This document shows, in pieces, positions 16,340 to 24,247 of a stretch of 64,000 nucleotides of DNA (positions are counted from its first letter, which is position 1; each line of letters opens with the position of its first letter). The position numbers and the translations under genes are program-made. The notes beneath the pieces were generated by a model. The model was not told where the DNA came from. It ran no database searches and saw only the letters and a program-made list of their open reading frames with translations. Source of the stretch: Oceanisphaera sp. IT1-181 (lineage in GTDB: Bacteria > Pseudomonadota > Gammaproteobacteria > Enterobacterales > Aeromonadaceae); NCBI RefSeq assembly GCF_033807535.1, contig NZ_CP136856.1:1421001-1485000 (forward strand), in the 5' to 3' direction.

Positions 16340-16639
16340 CACATTTCTCCTCATCAAAGTTTAACTACGTTAACATAGCCGCCGCTAGGTCTAAATGGCC
16401 TTAAGCCAGAAGCCGCCTGATATTAATAAAGACCGCCTGATGAGCGGCTAAGTTCAGCTTAAGATAAATCGCACTATAAGCAGGCCATGCAAAGACGCTA
16501 TTTATTGGCTGAAAATAGGGCTTTTGACTGCAAGTTAATTGTTTTGTGAGGCGCATCGGCTGGTCGGTGGCAGTTTATCTGTTTCAAACGGCTCTCTGCT
16601 GCTAGGCTAGGCGCATTTTATGCTAAGGATATAAACGTA
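16340..16639. other. Intergenic region between msrA and the TSUP permease gene
   Basis: These 300 bp separate divergent genes and should contain both promoters. No repeat family, RNA gene or clear operator is seen. Confidence 0.3.
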
Positions 16640-17422
16640 ATGGAACTAGAAATCACCACCTTAGCGCTGCTGGCCGTGGCGGCGCTGTTAGCGGGCTTTA
16701 TTGATGCGATTGCTGGCGGCGGCGGCTTAATTACCGTACCCGCCTTATTGGCCACCGGCATGCCGCCCACCATGGCACTGGCCACCAATAAACTGCAAAG
16801 CTGCTTTGGCTCGTTTTCGGCCACCTTTTATTATTTTCGACGCGGCTTGCTAGATTGGCGCACCATGAAATGGGCGATTGTCTGTACCTTTATTGGCAGC
16901 GTGCTGGGCACCATAGGGGTGCAATTGATTGATGCCTCCATTTTACAAAAAGTGCTGCCCTTTTTATTAGGGGCCTTTGCCTTGTACTTTTTGTGCTCGC
17001 CAAGGGTAGGGGATGAAGATCGTCAGCAGCGCTTGAGCATAATCCCGTTTGCCTTATTAATCGGCACCGGCATTGGCTTTTATGATGGTTTTTTTGGGCC
17101 CGGTACCGGCTCGTTTTTTGCGCTGGCCTTTGTGGCACTGGCCGGATTTAGCCTGAGCAAGGCCACGGCGCACACCAAGTTATTAAATTTCACCTCTAAT
17201 ATTGCCTCGTTATTGTTTTTTATCTTAGGCGGACAAGTGGTGTGGGTGGCCGGTTTATCCATGGCTCTCGGGCAATTTATTGGCGCACGCTTAGGCTCAA
17301 AAATGGTGGTGACCCAAGGTACGCGCATTATTAAACCCATGCTGGTGACCGTGTCTTTAGTAATGTCGGTGCACTTGTTATGGCAGCAATACCCTGCTTG
17401 GTTTAGCTGGATTAATTTTTAA
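16640..17422 (+). CDS. TSUP-family (TauE/SafE) membrane permease
   Basis: This 260-residue integral inner-membrane protein of the TSUP family exports or imports sulfur-containing organic anions such as sulfite or sulfoacetate in known members. The first half has AGFIDAIAGGGGLITVPALL and PPTMALATNKLQSCFGS, the second has the mirrored GIGFYDGFFGPGTGSFFAL and SKATAHTKLLNFTSNIASL; this internal duplication is a family hallmark. About eight hydrophobic segments can be seen. AAGGAT precedes the ATG. Gene context does not reveal the substrate. Confidence 0.88.
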   Translation: MELEITTLALLAVAALLAGFIDAIAGGGGLITVPALLATGMPPTMALATNKLQSCFGSFSATFYYFRRGLLDWRTMKWAIVCTFIGSVLGTIGVQLIDASILQKVLPFLLGAFALYFLCSPRVGDEDRQQRLSIIPFALLIGTGIGFYDGFFGPGTGSFFALAFVALAGFSLSKATAHTKLLNFTSNIASLLFFILGGQVVWVAGLSMALGQFIGARLGSKMVVTQGTRIIKPMLVTVSLVMSVHLLWQQYPAWFSWINF

Positions 17423-17504
17423 GCCGTTATTTAGACGTTCATTTTTACATTCATACTTAGGTTCATACATAAGCACTGATATTGAGAGGTCATAAGGGTG
17501 ACAA

Positions 17505-18512
17505 ATGCTGGCAGCATTAATTAAGCAGCAAAAACGTAAATATCATCTTTGGCTATTCGCGCTCACGGTGGCGCTATTAGGCGCGATTTTACTGAGCCTG
17601 CAGCTGGGCGCGGTGGGCGTGGGCATAGAGGCGCTATGGCGACCGGTATCGGCATTGGAGCAACAAGTATTTTGGCAACTCAGACTGCCGCGCACCTTAT
17701 TGGCGGTGTTAGTGGGCGCCAGTTTGGCGCTGTGCGGTGCTGTGCTGCAGGTGTTACTGCATAATCCTTTGGCGGAGCCGGGCTTAATTGGTATCTCCAG
17801 TGGGGCCAGTCTGGCGGCGGTATTAACGCTGTCGTTGTCGGCCTCAATGGGCGTTAGCTTGCCTTATTGGAGCCTATCGCTGGCGGCCTTTGTTGGTGCT
17901 TTAATCGTAACTATGTTGCTACTGGCGCTAGCAAGGCGGCGCTTAGGGCCGGGCGCGTTATTATTATTTGGCGTGGCGATTGGTATTTTGGCCAATGCGA
18001 TCCTGACTTGGCTGTTGTATTTGGCCGACGATGCCTCACTGCGCAGTTTTTTATTTTGGATGATGGGCAGTTTAGGCCATGGCCAGCCGTTATCTTGGTT
18101 GTGGTGGTTGCCGGCCATCGGCACCTTGTTGTGGTTAGTGCGCCAAGGTCGGCATTTAGATTTATTGGCGCTGGGTGAGCACAGGGCGCGCTTGTTGGGC
18201 TTAAATGTGCGCCGCTTGCAGCCTAAGTTGGTGTTGGCGGTGTGCTTGCTGACCGCTTTTAGCGTAGCCATGGCCGGGCCCATTGGTTTTGTGGGCTTAG
18301 TTGTGCCGCATTTATTACGCCTATTGGCGGGTGGCAAACAAGACTTCTTATTACCGGCTTCCATGTTGGCGGGCGCGACTGTGTTGACCTTGGCCGATGT
18401 ATTGGCGCGCAATCTATTGAGTGTGGGCGAAGTGCCCATAGGGGCGGTGACGGCGACCTTAGGGGCGCCGATTTTTATTTGGTTATTGGTGCGTCGTTAT
18501 GCTGCTCATTGA
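17505..18512 (+). CDS. btuC: BtuC-like vitamin B12 ABC transporter permease
   Basis: This 335-residue FecCD/BtuC permease brings cobalamin across the inner membrane. Typical motifs are RLPRTLLAVLVGASLALCGA, LHNPLAEPGLIGISSGAS, AGPIGFVGLVVPHLLRLLAG and the C-terminal GEVPIGAVTATLGAPIFIWL. Numerous hydrophobic segments fit the ten-helix fold. Identity as BtuC rather than an iron-siderophore permease rests on the next gene, whose ATPase resembles BtuD. The stop of btuC lies 14 bases inside btuD, so the two are translated from one message. No cobalamin riboswitch is seen in the 82-bp leader and no btuF-type binding protein is nearby. Confidence 0.88.
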   Translation: MLAALIKQQKRKYHLWLFALTVALLGAILLSLQLGAVGVGIEALWRPVSALEQQVFWQLRLPRTLLAVLVGASLALCGAVLQVLLHNPLAEPGLIGISSGASLAAVLTLSLSASMGVSLPYWSLSLAAFVGALIVTMLLLALARRRLGPGALLLFGVAIGILANAILTWLLYLADDASLRSFLFWMMGSLGHGQPLSWLWWLPAIGTLLWLVRQGRHLDLLALGEHRARLLGLNVRRLQPKLVLAVCLLTAFSVAMAGPIGFVGLVVPHLLRLLAGGKQDFLLPASMLAGATVLTLADVLARNLLSVGEVPIGAVTATLGAPIFIWLLVRRYAAH

Positions 18513-19248
18513 ACAATTTTCACTGCCCAATCGCGTCGGGCCCATTAGCGGCGAATTTAGCCCTGGGCGCCTAACACTGTTAATTGGCCCCAATGGCAGT
18601 GGTAAGTCGAGCTTGCTCGGCGCCATGGCCGGTTTATATCAAGGCGCGGGCGAGATAACACTGGAAGGTGAGCGCTTAAGTGACGTTAGCATTCATGAAT
18701 TGGCGCGCTATCGCGCCATGTTGGCCCAAGATACGGTATTGCCCCACGGCTTGCTGGGCTATGAGTTATTAGCGCTCGGTGCTGAGCCGGTCGGGGGCGT
18801 GACCGAGGCAGTGTGTCTTGTGCTGGCCAAATTAGCCGTGCCGCTGGGCTTAAACAGTTTGTATCAACGCCAATTGAATACGCTGTCTGGCGGTGAGCAA
18901 CAGCGCTTGCTGATTGCCAGCACCTTATTGCAAGTAGACCCCAGCGTTAATCCCGAGGGCAAGTTGCTGTTATTGGATGAGCCGCTCGCCGGATTAGACT
19001 GGCACCATCAGCTGGCGACGTTGCGCTTATTGCGTGAATACGCAGCGCTGGGGCTAACGGTGGTGGCCTCCATTCACGACATAAATCTCGCCTGCCAATA
19101 TGCGGATGATATTTGGTGTTTGCACCAAGGAACATTAGCGGCACAGGGCGTGCCCGAGGTGATCACCCCAGAGCTGATTGCACAGGTTTTTGAGGTAAAA
19201 GTGCGCTTGATAGAGCAAGAGGGCTATCGGTTGCTTTTGGCAGAATAA
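18499..19248 (+). CDS. btuD: BtuD-like vitamin B12 ABC transporter ATPase
   Basis: This ATPase subunit of 249 residues has Walker A GPNGSGKSSLLGAMAG, signature LSGGEQQRLLIAS, Walker B GKLLLLDEPLAGLD and the H-loop in SIHDINLA. The stretch LQVDPSVNPEGKLLLLDEP parallels the E. coli BtuD sequence around LQITPQANPAGQLLLLDEP, and the N-terminal RVGPISGEFSPG parallels RLGPLSGEVRAG. This supports cobalamin import with the overlapping btuC product. The gene ends before a short spacer and converges with the DAHP synthase gene. Confidence 0.88.
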   Translation: MLLIEQFSLPNRVGPISGEFSPGRLTLLIGPNGSGKSSLLGAMAGLYQGAGEITLEGERLSDVSIHELARYRAMLAQDTVLPHGLLGYELLALGAEPVGGVTEAVCLVLAKLAVPLGLNSLYQRQLNTLSGGEQQRLLIASTLLQVDPSVNPEGKLLLLDEPLAGLDWHHQLATLRLLREYAALGLTVVASIHDINLACQYADDIWCLHQGTLAAQGVPEVITPELIAQVFEVKVRLIEQEGYRLLLAE

Positions 19249-19321
19249 ACTCTCCGTATAATTCTCTGTTTAACAACAGTGGCAGCTACCCAAGACCAAG
19301 CTTTTGCAGTCTGCCGCTGTG

Positions 19322-20386
19322 CTATTCCATCGTTTCATACAGTTTGGCCAGCAGCAGTTGCGTATCAGACCAGCCGAGGCAGGCGTCGGTAATACTTTGA
19401 CCAAACATCGGCGCTTTACCCTTAACCACGGCTTGTTGGCCGGCTTCGATAAAACTTTCCACCATGATACCGGCAATATGACGGCTACCCGCGCGTAATT
19501 GCTGGCAAATATCGTCCACTACTAACAGCTGGCGCTGATGCTGCTTTAGGCTGTTACCATGGCTTACATCCACCACCAAGCGCGCCGGTTTATCGATGTT
19601 GGTGAGCGCTTGTGCCGCGTGGGCTAAGCTTGCTGCATCATAATTAGGCGTTTTTCCACCGCGTAAAATTACATGGCCAAAAGGGTTACCGGCGGTTTGA
19701 TAAATGGTCATTTGGCCGTTTTTATCGGGAGAATAAAAAATATGCCGGTGACTGGCGGCGCGCACCGCATCTAAGGCAATTTGAATATTACCGTCAGTGC
19801 CGTTTTTAAATCCTACCGGGCAGGATAAAGCAGACGCCATTTCGCGGTGTATCTGCGATTCGGTAGTGCGCGCGCCAATGGCGCCCCAGCTTATTAAGTC
19901 GGCAATATACTGGCCGGTCACCATATCTAAAAACTCGGTGGCAGCGGGCAGCCCCAGCGCGTTAATGTCGCACAATAGCTGGCGCGCCAGTTTAAGGCCG
20001 GCATTAACATCAAAGCTGCCATTAAGATGTGGATCGTTGATCAGGCCTTTCCAGCCCACTATGGTGCGCGGCTTTTCAAAGTAGGTGCGCATCACTATGC
20101 ATAATTTATCGGCGTAGCGTTCGCGCAAGGGCGCCAATTTTTGGGCATAGGCGAGGCCGGCCGCGGGGTCGTGAATAGAGCATGGGCCAATGATCACCAG
20201 CAGCTTAGCGCTATCACCGGTTAAAATGGCGGCGATTTCCGTGCGGGCATTAAGCACCGTTTGTGCCATGGCGTCGGTTAGCGGGCAGGCTTGATTGAGC
20301 TGTTGTGGGGTGATGAGGGTTGCTAACGCTTGGCTTCTTAGCTCATCGGTCACGGAGGCATTAGGTAAAGGAGTAGGTAAGGACAT
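19322..20386 (-). CDS. aroH: DAHP synthase, tryptophan-sensitive (AroH-like)
   Basis: This class I 3-deoxy-7-phosphoheptulonate synthase (354 residues) condenses PEP and erythrose-4-phosphate, the first step of the shikimate pathway. Family motifs include IIGPCSIHD, RTYFEKPRTIVGWKGLINDP, SWGAIGARTTESQIHREMA and CPVGFKNGTDGN. Several stretches (EFLDMVTGQYIADLISWGAI, SPDKNGQMTIYQT, GIMVESF) match E. coli AroH rather than AroF or AroG, so feedback by tryptophan is expected. No TrpR operator could be recognised upstream. Its product feeds chorismate synthase, encoded far away at 54411. Confidence 0.93.
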   Translation of the reverse strand: MSLPTPLPNASVTDELRSQALATLITPQQLNQACPLTDAMAQTVLNARTEIAAILTGDSAKLLVIIGPCSIHDPAAGLAYAQKLAPLRERYADKLCIVMRTYFEKPRTIVGWKGLINDPHLNGSFDVNAGLKLARQLLCDINALGLPAATEFLDMVTGQYIADLISWGAIGARTTESQIHREMASALSCPVGFKNGTDGNIQIALDAVRAASHRHIFYSPDKNGQMTIYQTAGNPFGHVILRGGKTPNYDAASLAHAAQALTNIDKPARLVVDVSHGNSLKQHQRQLLVVDDICQQLRAGSRHIAGIMVESFIEAGQQAVVKGKAPMFGQSITDACLGWSDTQLLLAKLYETME

Positions 20387-20439
20387 AGTCTGCTCTGCTG
20401 CAAAGTGGGGTGCGTAAGCACTATGTTCTTAACATAACG

Positions 20440-20470
20440 CAAAGCCGCGGTGCGTTACACCACGGCTTTG
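20440..20470 (-). terminator. Stem-loop between the VOC gene and aroH
   Basis: CAAAGCCGCGGTG pairs with CACCACGGCTTTG across a 5-base loop with one mismatch. It lies downstream of the minus-strand VOC gene and upstream of aroH. There is no clear T run on the minus strand, so it may be a weak terminator or an mRNA-end stabiliser. Confidence 0.5.
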
Positions 20471-20509
20471 CAAAAATTAAGGTCTTGTTGACCTCAAGTC
20501 TCTATCCCA

Positions 20510-20917
20510 TTAAGGGTTAGTAAAGCGCTGGCCGGAAATATCAGGGTGATAAATTGGCTGGATAACGTTACCTGCAGGATCCGTAATGTGGAAGCTGCGC
20601 GCGCCATCACCGTGGTCGTGGGGGCGGTCCAGCATGGTCACGCCTTGGCTTTTTAGATACAAAAACCACTGCTCCAGCTGCTCTTTGGTGTCGACGATAA
20701 AGCCAAAATGATCCAAGCTCTGCACACCACTGGCGGGCACGTCTGAACGGCCTAAAGATAAGTTATCGTTACCACAGGTGAGGTATACCAAGTCTGCGTG
20801 GGCGCGGCGCAGCAGCTGCATGCCCATAATGTCGGTATAAAAACGCTCACACTCTTCGAGATTGGGCATGGTGAAAGCGATATGACGCATGCCGTTAAAA
20901 GGGCTGGGTCTTTCCAT
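20510..20917 (-). CDS. VOC (glyoxalase/dioxygenase) family protein
   Basis: This small soluble metalloprotein of 135 residues has the vicinal-oxygen-chelate fold. The two beta-alpha-beta modules begin at MRHIAFTMPNLEECERFYTD and LDHFGFIVDTKEQLEQWFLY. Metal ligands are probably His in the first module, His in SLDHFGF and Glu/Gln near the C-terminus (GNVIQPIYHPD). Members include glyoxalases, extradiol dioxygenases and fosfomycin-resistance proteins; no subfamily can be assigned here. A ribosome binding site AAGGAG lies eight bases before the ATG. The gene is divergent from the monooxygenase-like gene at 21018. Confidence 0.85.
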   Translation of the reverse strand: MERPSPFNGMRHIAFTMPNLEECERFYTDIMGMQLLRRAHADLVYLTCGNDNLSLGRSDVPASGVQSLDHFGFIVDTKEQLEQWFLYLKSQGVTMLDRPHDHGDGARSFHITDPAGNVIQPIYHPDISGQRFTNP

Positions 20918-21017
20918 GGCGGGGCTCCTTGTGAGTCAGCTTATGATGGCTGACTTGTCTATTACGGGAAGGTTTGTGTACTATTTGTTGAAATTAAATC
21001 ACCGAACGGAGTTTACA

Positions 21018-21320
21018 ATGTATTCAATTATTGTCAAAACCAAGCTGAAGCCGGGCAAAACCGATGAATTCTTAGCTGCCATGTTACCCAACGCCGCCGC
21101 CTCAGTGCGTGACGAACCCGGCTGTCATACCTTTGATGTGCTGCAAGACCGAGAAGATCCTGAGCTGTTTTGGCTGTATGAAATCTATCAAGACGAAGCC
21201 GCACTCGCCGAGCACAAGCTCACTCCGCATTACAAAGCCAGCCGCGCCGTGGTCACCGACCTCATTGCCGAGCAATCTGTGATCCGCGCCGATGTACTAG
21301 CGGTAAATCCAAAGCGCTAG
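21018..21320 (+). CDS. Antibiotic biosynthesis monooxygenase (ABM) family protein
   Basis: This 100-residue dimeric alpha-beta barrel of the ABM/YgiN type begins MYSIIVKTKLKPGKTDEFLA and continues EPGCHTFDVLQDREDPELFW, then DEAALAEHKLTPHYK. Family members oxidise quinols or small aromatics without cofactor, or act as detoxifying enzymes. The ATG at 21018, with ACGGAG nine bases before it, fits the domain start; an upstream in-frame ATG at 20889 would run into the promoter of the divergent VOC gene. Being next to a VOC gene hints at a shared role in small-molecule oxidation, but this is weak. Confidence 0.85.
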   Translation: MYSIIVKTKLKPGKTDEFLAAMLPNAAASVRDEPGCHTFDVLQDREDPELFWLYEIYQDEAALAEHKLTPHYKASRAVVTDLIAEQSVIRADVLAVNPKR

Positions 21321-21341
21321 GTAAGTGGTGAGGACGTTTAA

Positions 21342-21467
21342 TGTAGAGGCCGCTTGAGCCGGCCGGTTTTGCATAGCAAAACGTCTTAAAAGGTTGCGCC
21401 GAAAACCAAACCGAAATTAAATTTAAGTGCCGCTTCGCGCCACCAGCCAGCGGTCGCGGCTTCTACA
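21342..21467. repeat. MITE-like element with TGTAGA termini, complete copy
   Basis: This 126-bp element has imperfect terminal inverted repeats, TGTAGAGGCCGC on the left and GCGGCTTCTACA on the right. Internal hairpins include TTTTGC-ATA-GCAAAA. Related ends are found at 41851-41985, 52740-52779 and 12099-12140. It encodes nothing and fills the gap between the ABM and LLM genes. A non-autonomous mobile element is the likely origin. Confidence 0.6.
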
Positions 21468-21495
21468 AATTACCAAGCTTGTAGGTTTGGTTACT

Positions 21496-22536
21496 TCACT
21501 TAACTAATTCCGCCAGCAGGCTTAGACTGTGGTGACGGGCGTTTTGCTCGTAGACATCTGTTACTACCATTAGCTCGTTGGCGCCGGTTTGGGCTAATAG
21601 AGCGTTAAGTTTAGCTTTAACTTGTTCTGGCGCACCGATGGCGGCGGCAGATAAAAACTGCTCTACGCCTTGTTGCTCATGGGGCAACCAATGGCCGTCC
21701 ATGCTAGTGACCGGCGGCACCAAGCTTAAAGACTGGCCTCTAAACAGCGCCAAAATTTTCTGCTGACCGGAAGTGGCTAACAGCTGGGCTTCTTGCTCGG
21801 TGTCGGCCACCACTACCGGTACGCCAATAATCACATACGGCTCGGCCAATGTAGCAGAAGGGCGGAAGTTGTTTTTATACAAGTTCACAGCTTCAAGCAT
21901 CATGCGCGGTGCAAAGTGGGAAGCAAAGGCATAGGGCAGGCCCATTTGTGCGGCCAGTTGGGCGCTAAACAAGCTCGAACCCAGTAGCCAAATGGGCACA
22001 TTGGTGTCGGCACCGGGAATGGCTTTGAGCTTTTGACCGTGCTGCATGGGCCCCAATAATTGCTGCAGTTGTTCGACTTGCTGAGGAAAGTCTTCTGCAT
22101 CTTCGGGGCGGCGGTGTAGGGCGCGCATGGTGGCTTGATCACTGCCCGGTGCTCGGCCTAGGCCTAAGTCGATGCGATCTGGATACATAGTGGCCAAGGT
22201 GCCAAACTGTTCGGCCACCACTAACGGCGGATGGTTGGGCAACATGATGCCGCCTGAGCCGACTCGAATACTCTGGGTATGACCGGCAATATGGCCGATT
22301 AATACCGCAGTGGCAGAGCTGGCAATACCTTCAATATTATGATGTTCGGCCAGCCAAAAGCGCTCAAAACCCAGTTGCTCCACATGTTGCGCCACCGCCA
22401 CCGATTCACGAATGGCGTCTGCGGTGCTGTATCCTGTGCGGGTGGGCACTAAATCCAACATGGATAACTTGATACCAGAAAGTAAAGATGTACCAGAGAG
22501 TAAAGACGGGGTGGGTAAAGACTCAGTAGATGACAT
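21496..22536 (-). CDS. LLM-class flavin-dependent oxidoreductase (luciferase-like)
   Basis: This 346-residue TIM-barrel protein of the bacterial luciferase-like superfamily uses FMNH2 and O2 (or F420 in actinobacteria) to oxidise small molecules. It contains LSMLDLVPTRTG, FERFWLAEHHNIEGIASSA, RVGSGGIMLPNHPPLVVAEQ and YPDRIDLGLGRAPGSDQAT, which place it in the MsnO8/YhbW-like branch. The substrate is not predictable. GAGG lies six bases before the ATG. The N-terminus has a short low-complexity stretch (TPSLLSGTSLLSG) just before the barrel. Confidence 0.9.
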   Translation of the reverse strand: MSSTESLPTPSLLSGTSLLSGIKLSMLDLVPTRTGYSTADAIRESVAVAQHVEQLGFERFWLAEHHNIEGIASSATAVLIGHIAGHTQSIRVGSGGIMLPNHPPLVVAEQFGTLATMYPDRIDLGLGRAPGSDQATMRALHRRPEDAEDFPQQVEQLQQLLGPMQHGQKLKAIPGADTNVPIWLLGSSLFSAQLAAQMGLPYAFASHFAPRMMLEAVNLYKNNFRPSATLAEPYVIIGVPVVVADTEQEAQLLATSGQQKILALFRGQSLSLVPPVTSMDGHWLPHEQQGVEQFLSAAAIGAPEQVKAKLNALLAQTGANELMVVTDVYEQNARHHSLSLLAELVK

Positions 22537-22706
22537 GCTAGCCTCGTGTTTGTGCTTATTGGTGATAGTCGATGTTAAGATAGCTACATGTTAGATAACA
22601 ACATGTTTGACTGCACTTGGCCAATATTGATTGTCTAATATACTGCTGGTATAAAGTAAGGTGCATCTAATATACGGTCTTGCTGATTTTAAAGAGAATA
22701 AAAACC

Positions 22707-23204
22707 ATGGATATACTAGCGCAGTTAGCGAGTTGGCAGATAACGCCACCCTTGATTGAACACCCACCTTTATTTACCTGCGATGAAGCGGATAATCTGT
22801 TACTGGAACGCCCGGGTACTCGCCTTAAAAATCTATTTTTACGCGATAATTACGGTCGTCGTCATGCGCTTTTATTAACCACACCGCATAAGCAAGTAGA
22901 CTTAAAAGCGTTATCAAAGCAGCTGGGTTGGTCGCGCATTGGCTTTGCTTCCGCTGAACGTCTAGACAAGTATTTAGGCGTGGAGCCGGGCCATGTGTCT
23001 GTGCTGGCCTTAGTGAACGATGCGGGTAATCAAGACGTAGAGCTGTGGTTAGATAATGACTTGGTTGAAGGCGATGACTTTCATTGTCATCCACTGCGCA
23101 ACACCGCTACCGTTTTGCTCAGTAAAACCGATCTCGCGCACTTTGCCGCGCAAACCGGCCACACGCCGCAGTGGATTGAGGTGCCAGAAAGAGACGAGCG
23201 ATAG
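22707..23204 (+). CDS. YbaK/ProX-type prolyl-tRNA editing protein
   Basis: This 165-residue free-standing trans-editing protein of the YbaK/EbsC superfamily hydrolyses mischarged aminoacyl-tRNAs, typically Ala-tRNA(Pro). Sequence hallmarks are RLKNLFLRDNYGRRHALLLT, the conserved Lys in KQVDLKALSKQLG, GVEPGHVSVLALVND and the C-terminal FHCHPLRNTATVLLS. That combination matches the ProX/PrdX subgroup (similar to the INS domain of ProRS). The ATG at 22707 is chosen over an upstream TTG at 22680 because the conserved domain starts at MDILAQL. It is divergent from the LLM gene. Confidence 0.88.
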   Translation: MDILAQLASWQITPPLIEHPPLFTCDEADNLLLERPGTRLKNLFLRDNYGRRHALLLTTPHKQVDLKALSKQLGWSRIGFASAERLDKYLGVEPGHVSVLALVNDAGNQDVELWLDNDLVEGDDFHCHPLRNTATVLLSKTDLAHFAAQTGHTPQWIEVPERDER

Positions 23205-23284
23205 CGTTAAGTTTAACGAGCTCTCGCTCCCGGCTCAGCTGGGAGCGTGTTGAGCGGCTTCATGTTTACCTACCAGACACGTAC

Positions 23285-23893
23285 CTACCAGACACAGGCT
23301 TCTCGCAACGGTTTAATGGCTTCGTCTAACCCTGCAATATTAAAAACGGCGGTAGAGGGTTTTTGATTAAAAGGCGTGATCTGAGCCACCATTTTATCCG
23401 TCGTTAGCATGGCTTTTAGGGTGTTGATGGGTGACTTGTTAAACGACTTTTGTCTATCAGAGGAGAGGGTCCACTTTGATTTTTTTGCATCATCGTCGCC
23501 GATTCTAAGCGTTACCTTGGCTTCGCTGCCTAGGTATATTTGCCAGTCTATGAACATTTCTGTTTTTTCTGAATCGCAGCGTGCCACCAACATGATGGGT
23601 TTGCCAAATCGAGAGTTGCCAGAGTCTGCTATCAAAAATATATTGACCGTTTTTGTGTCGTCAATAGGGTCTGTTTTTTTCTCAACCGTCCATTGTCCTA
23701 TGCCGCCCATTTGAGCTTGATCTGGGTGCGAGCCGCTAAGGTTGTGCGTCTTGGCTAGTTGGTCATAGCATTTGAGTCGGGCGAGATTGCTTTCAATCAC
23801 TGCGCACTGCTCAATGGCGCTTGAGGGTATTTGCTGGGCCATTGCTGGCGCTGATATGGTGAGTGCTAGCGCGGTCAATATTAGTTTTTTCAC
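23285..23893 (-). CDS. TagO/VasI-like secreted protein (orphan)
   Basis: This 202-residue protein has a signal peptide (MKKLILTALALTISAPAMA-QQ). The mature part has the pattern seen in the type VI secretion accessory protein VasI/TagO: an N-terminal Cys pair (CAVIESNLARLKCYDQLA), WTVEKKTDPIDDTKTV, a central RCDSEKTEMFIDW, SKWTLSSDRQKS and the ending FNIAGLDEAIKPLREACVW. No other type VI genes are in the window, so it is an orphan here. Close relatives also occur in phages and outside T6SS loci. A link to secretion is family knowledge, not shown by context. Confidence 0.75.
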   Translation of the reverse strand: MKKLILTALALTISAPAMAQQIPSSAIEQCAVIESNLARLKCYDQLAKTHNLSGSHPDQAQMGGIGQWTVEKKTDPIDDTKTVNIFLIADSGNSRFGKPIMLVARCDSEKTEMFIDWQIYLGSEAKVTLRIGDDDAKKSKWTLSSDRQKSFNKSPINTLKAMLTTDKMVAQITPFNQKPSTAVFNIAGLDEAIKPLREACVW

Positions 23894-24247
23894 TATGTGA
23901 CTCCTTTTCGTTAAAATTCAGCAGTTTAGAATTTAAGAGTATCACTTCTGTCTAATCGTCACAGCATCACACCTGACAAGCAAGAATAACCGCAGCACAT
24001 AATGCAACTTAGCGCCGAGCAGCTTACGGCTTTAAACTTAACGCTGCCTACAAGGCCCTTATTTACGCCTGCGGCGTAATGCGAGAACAAGTGTTCGCCT
24101 ACAAAACTCAACCTGAGATCCTGACGTACGTCAGGATGACGGCTTAACCGCGCGCTCTAATCCTGATTTTACCCATAATGTTTTTTCAGAACTGCGCACT
24201 GTTTTTCCGTGTATTCTGCGTTCTTCCGTTGCAAAATAGGGTTGGCC
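23894..24247. other. Gene-free spacer upstream of the TagO-like gene, with repeats
   Basis: The spacer holds a 44-bp repeat at 24061-24104 (ATTTACGCCTGCGGCGTAAT then GCGAGAACAA and TTCGCCTACA) that recurs inverted at 29702-29744. It also holds a perfect copy of the GATCCTGACGTACGTCAGGA palindrome at 24115-24143 and a CACGGAAAAATAG-type unit at about 24196-24240. No gene is seen. Confidence 0.6.

Noticed and set aside
17423..17504. Cobalamin riboswitch upstream of btuC
   Set aside because: The leader is only 82 bp and has no B12-box-like sequence or suitable pairing.
24001..24143. CRISPR-like array of palindromes
   Set aside because: The repeats are of different families, unequal spacing and scattered over the window; there are no regular spacers and no cas genes.
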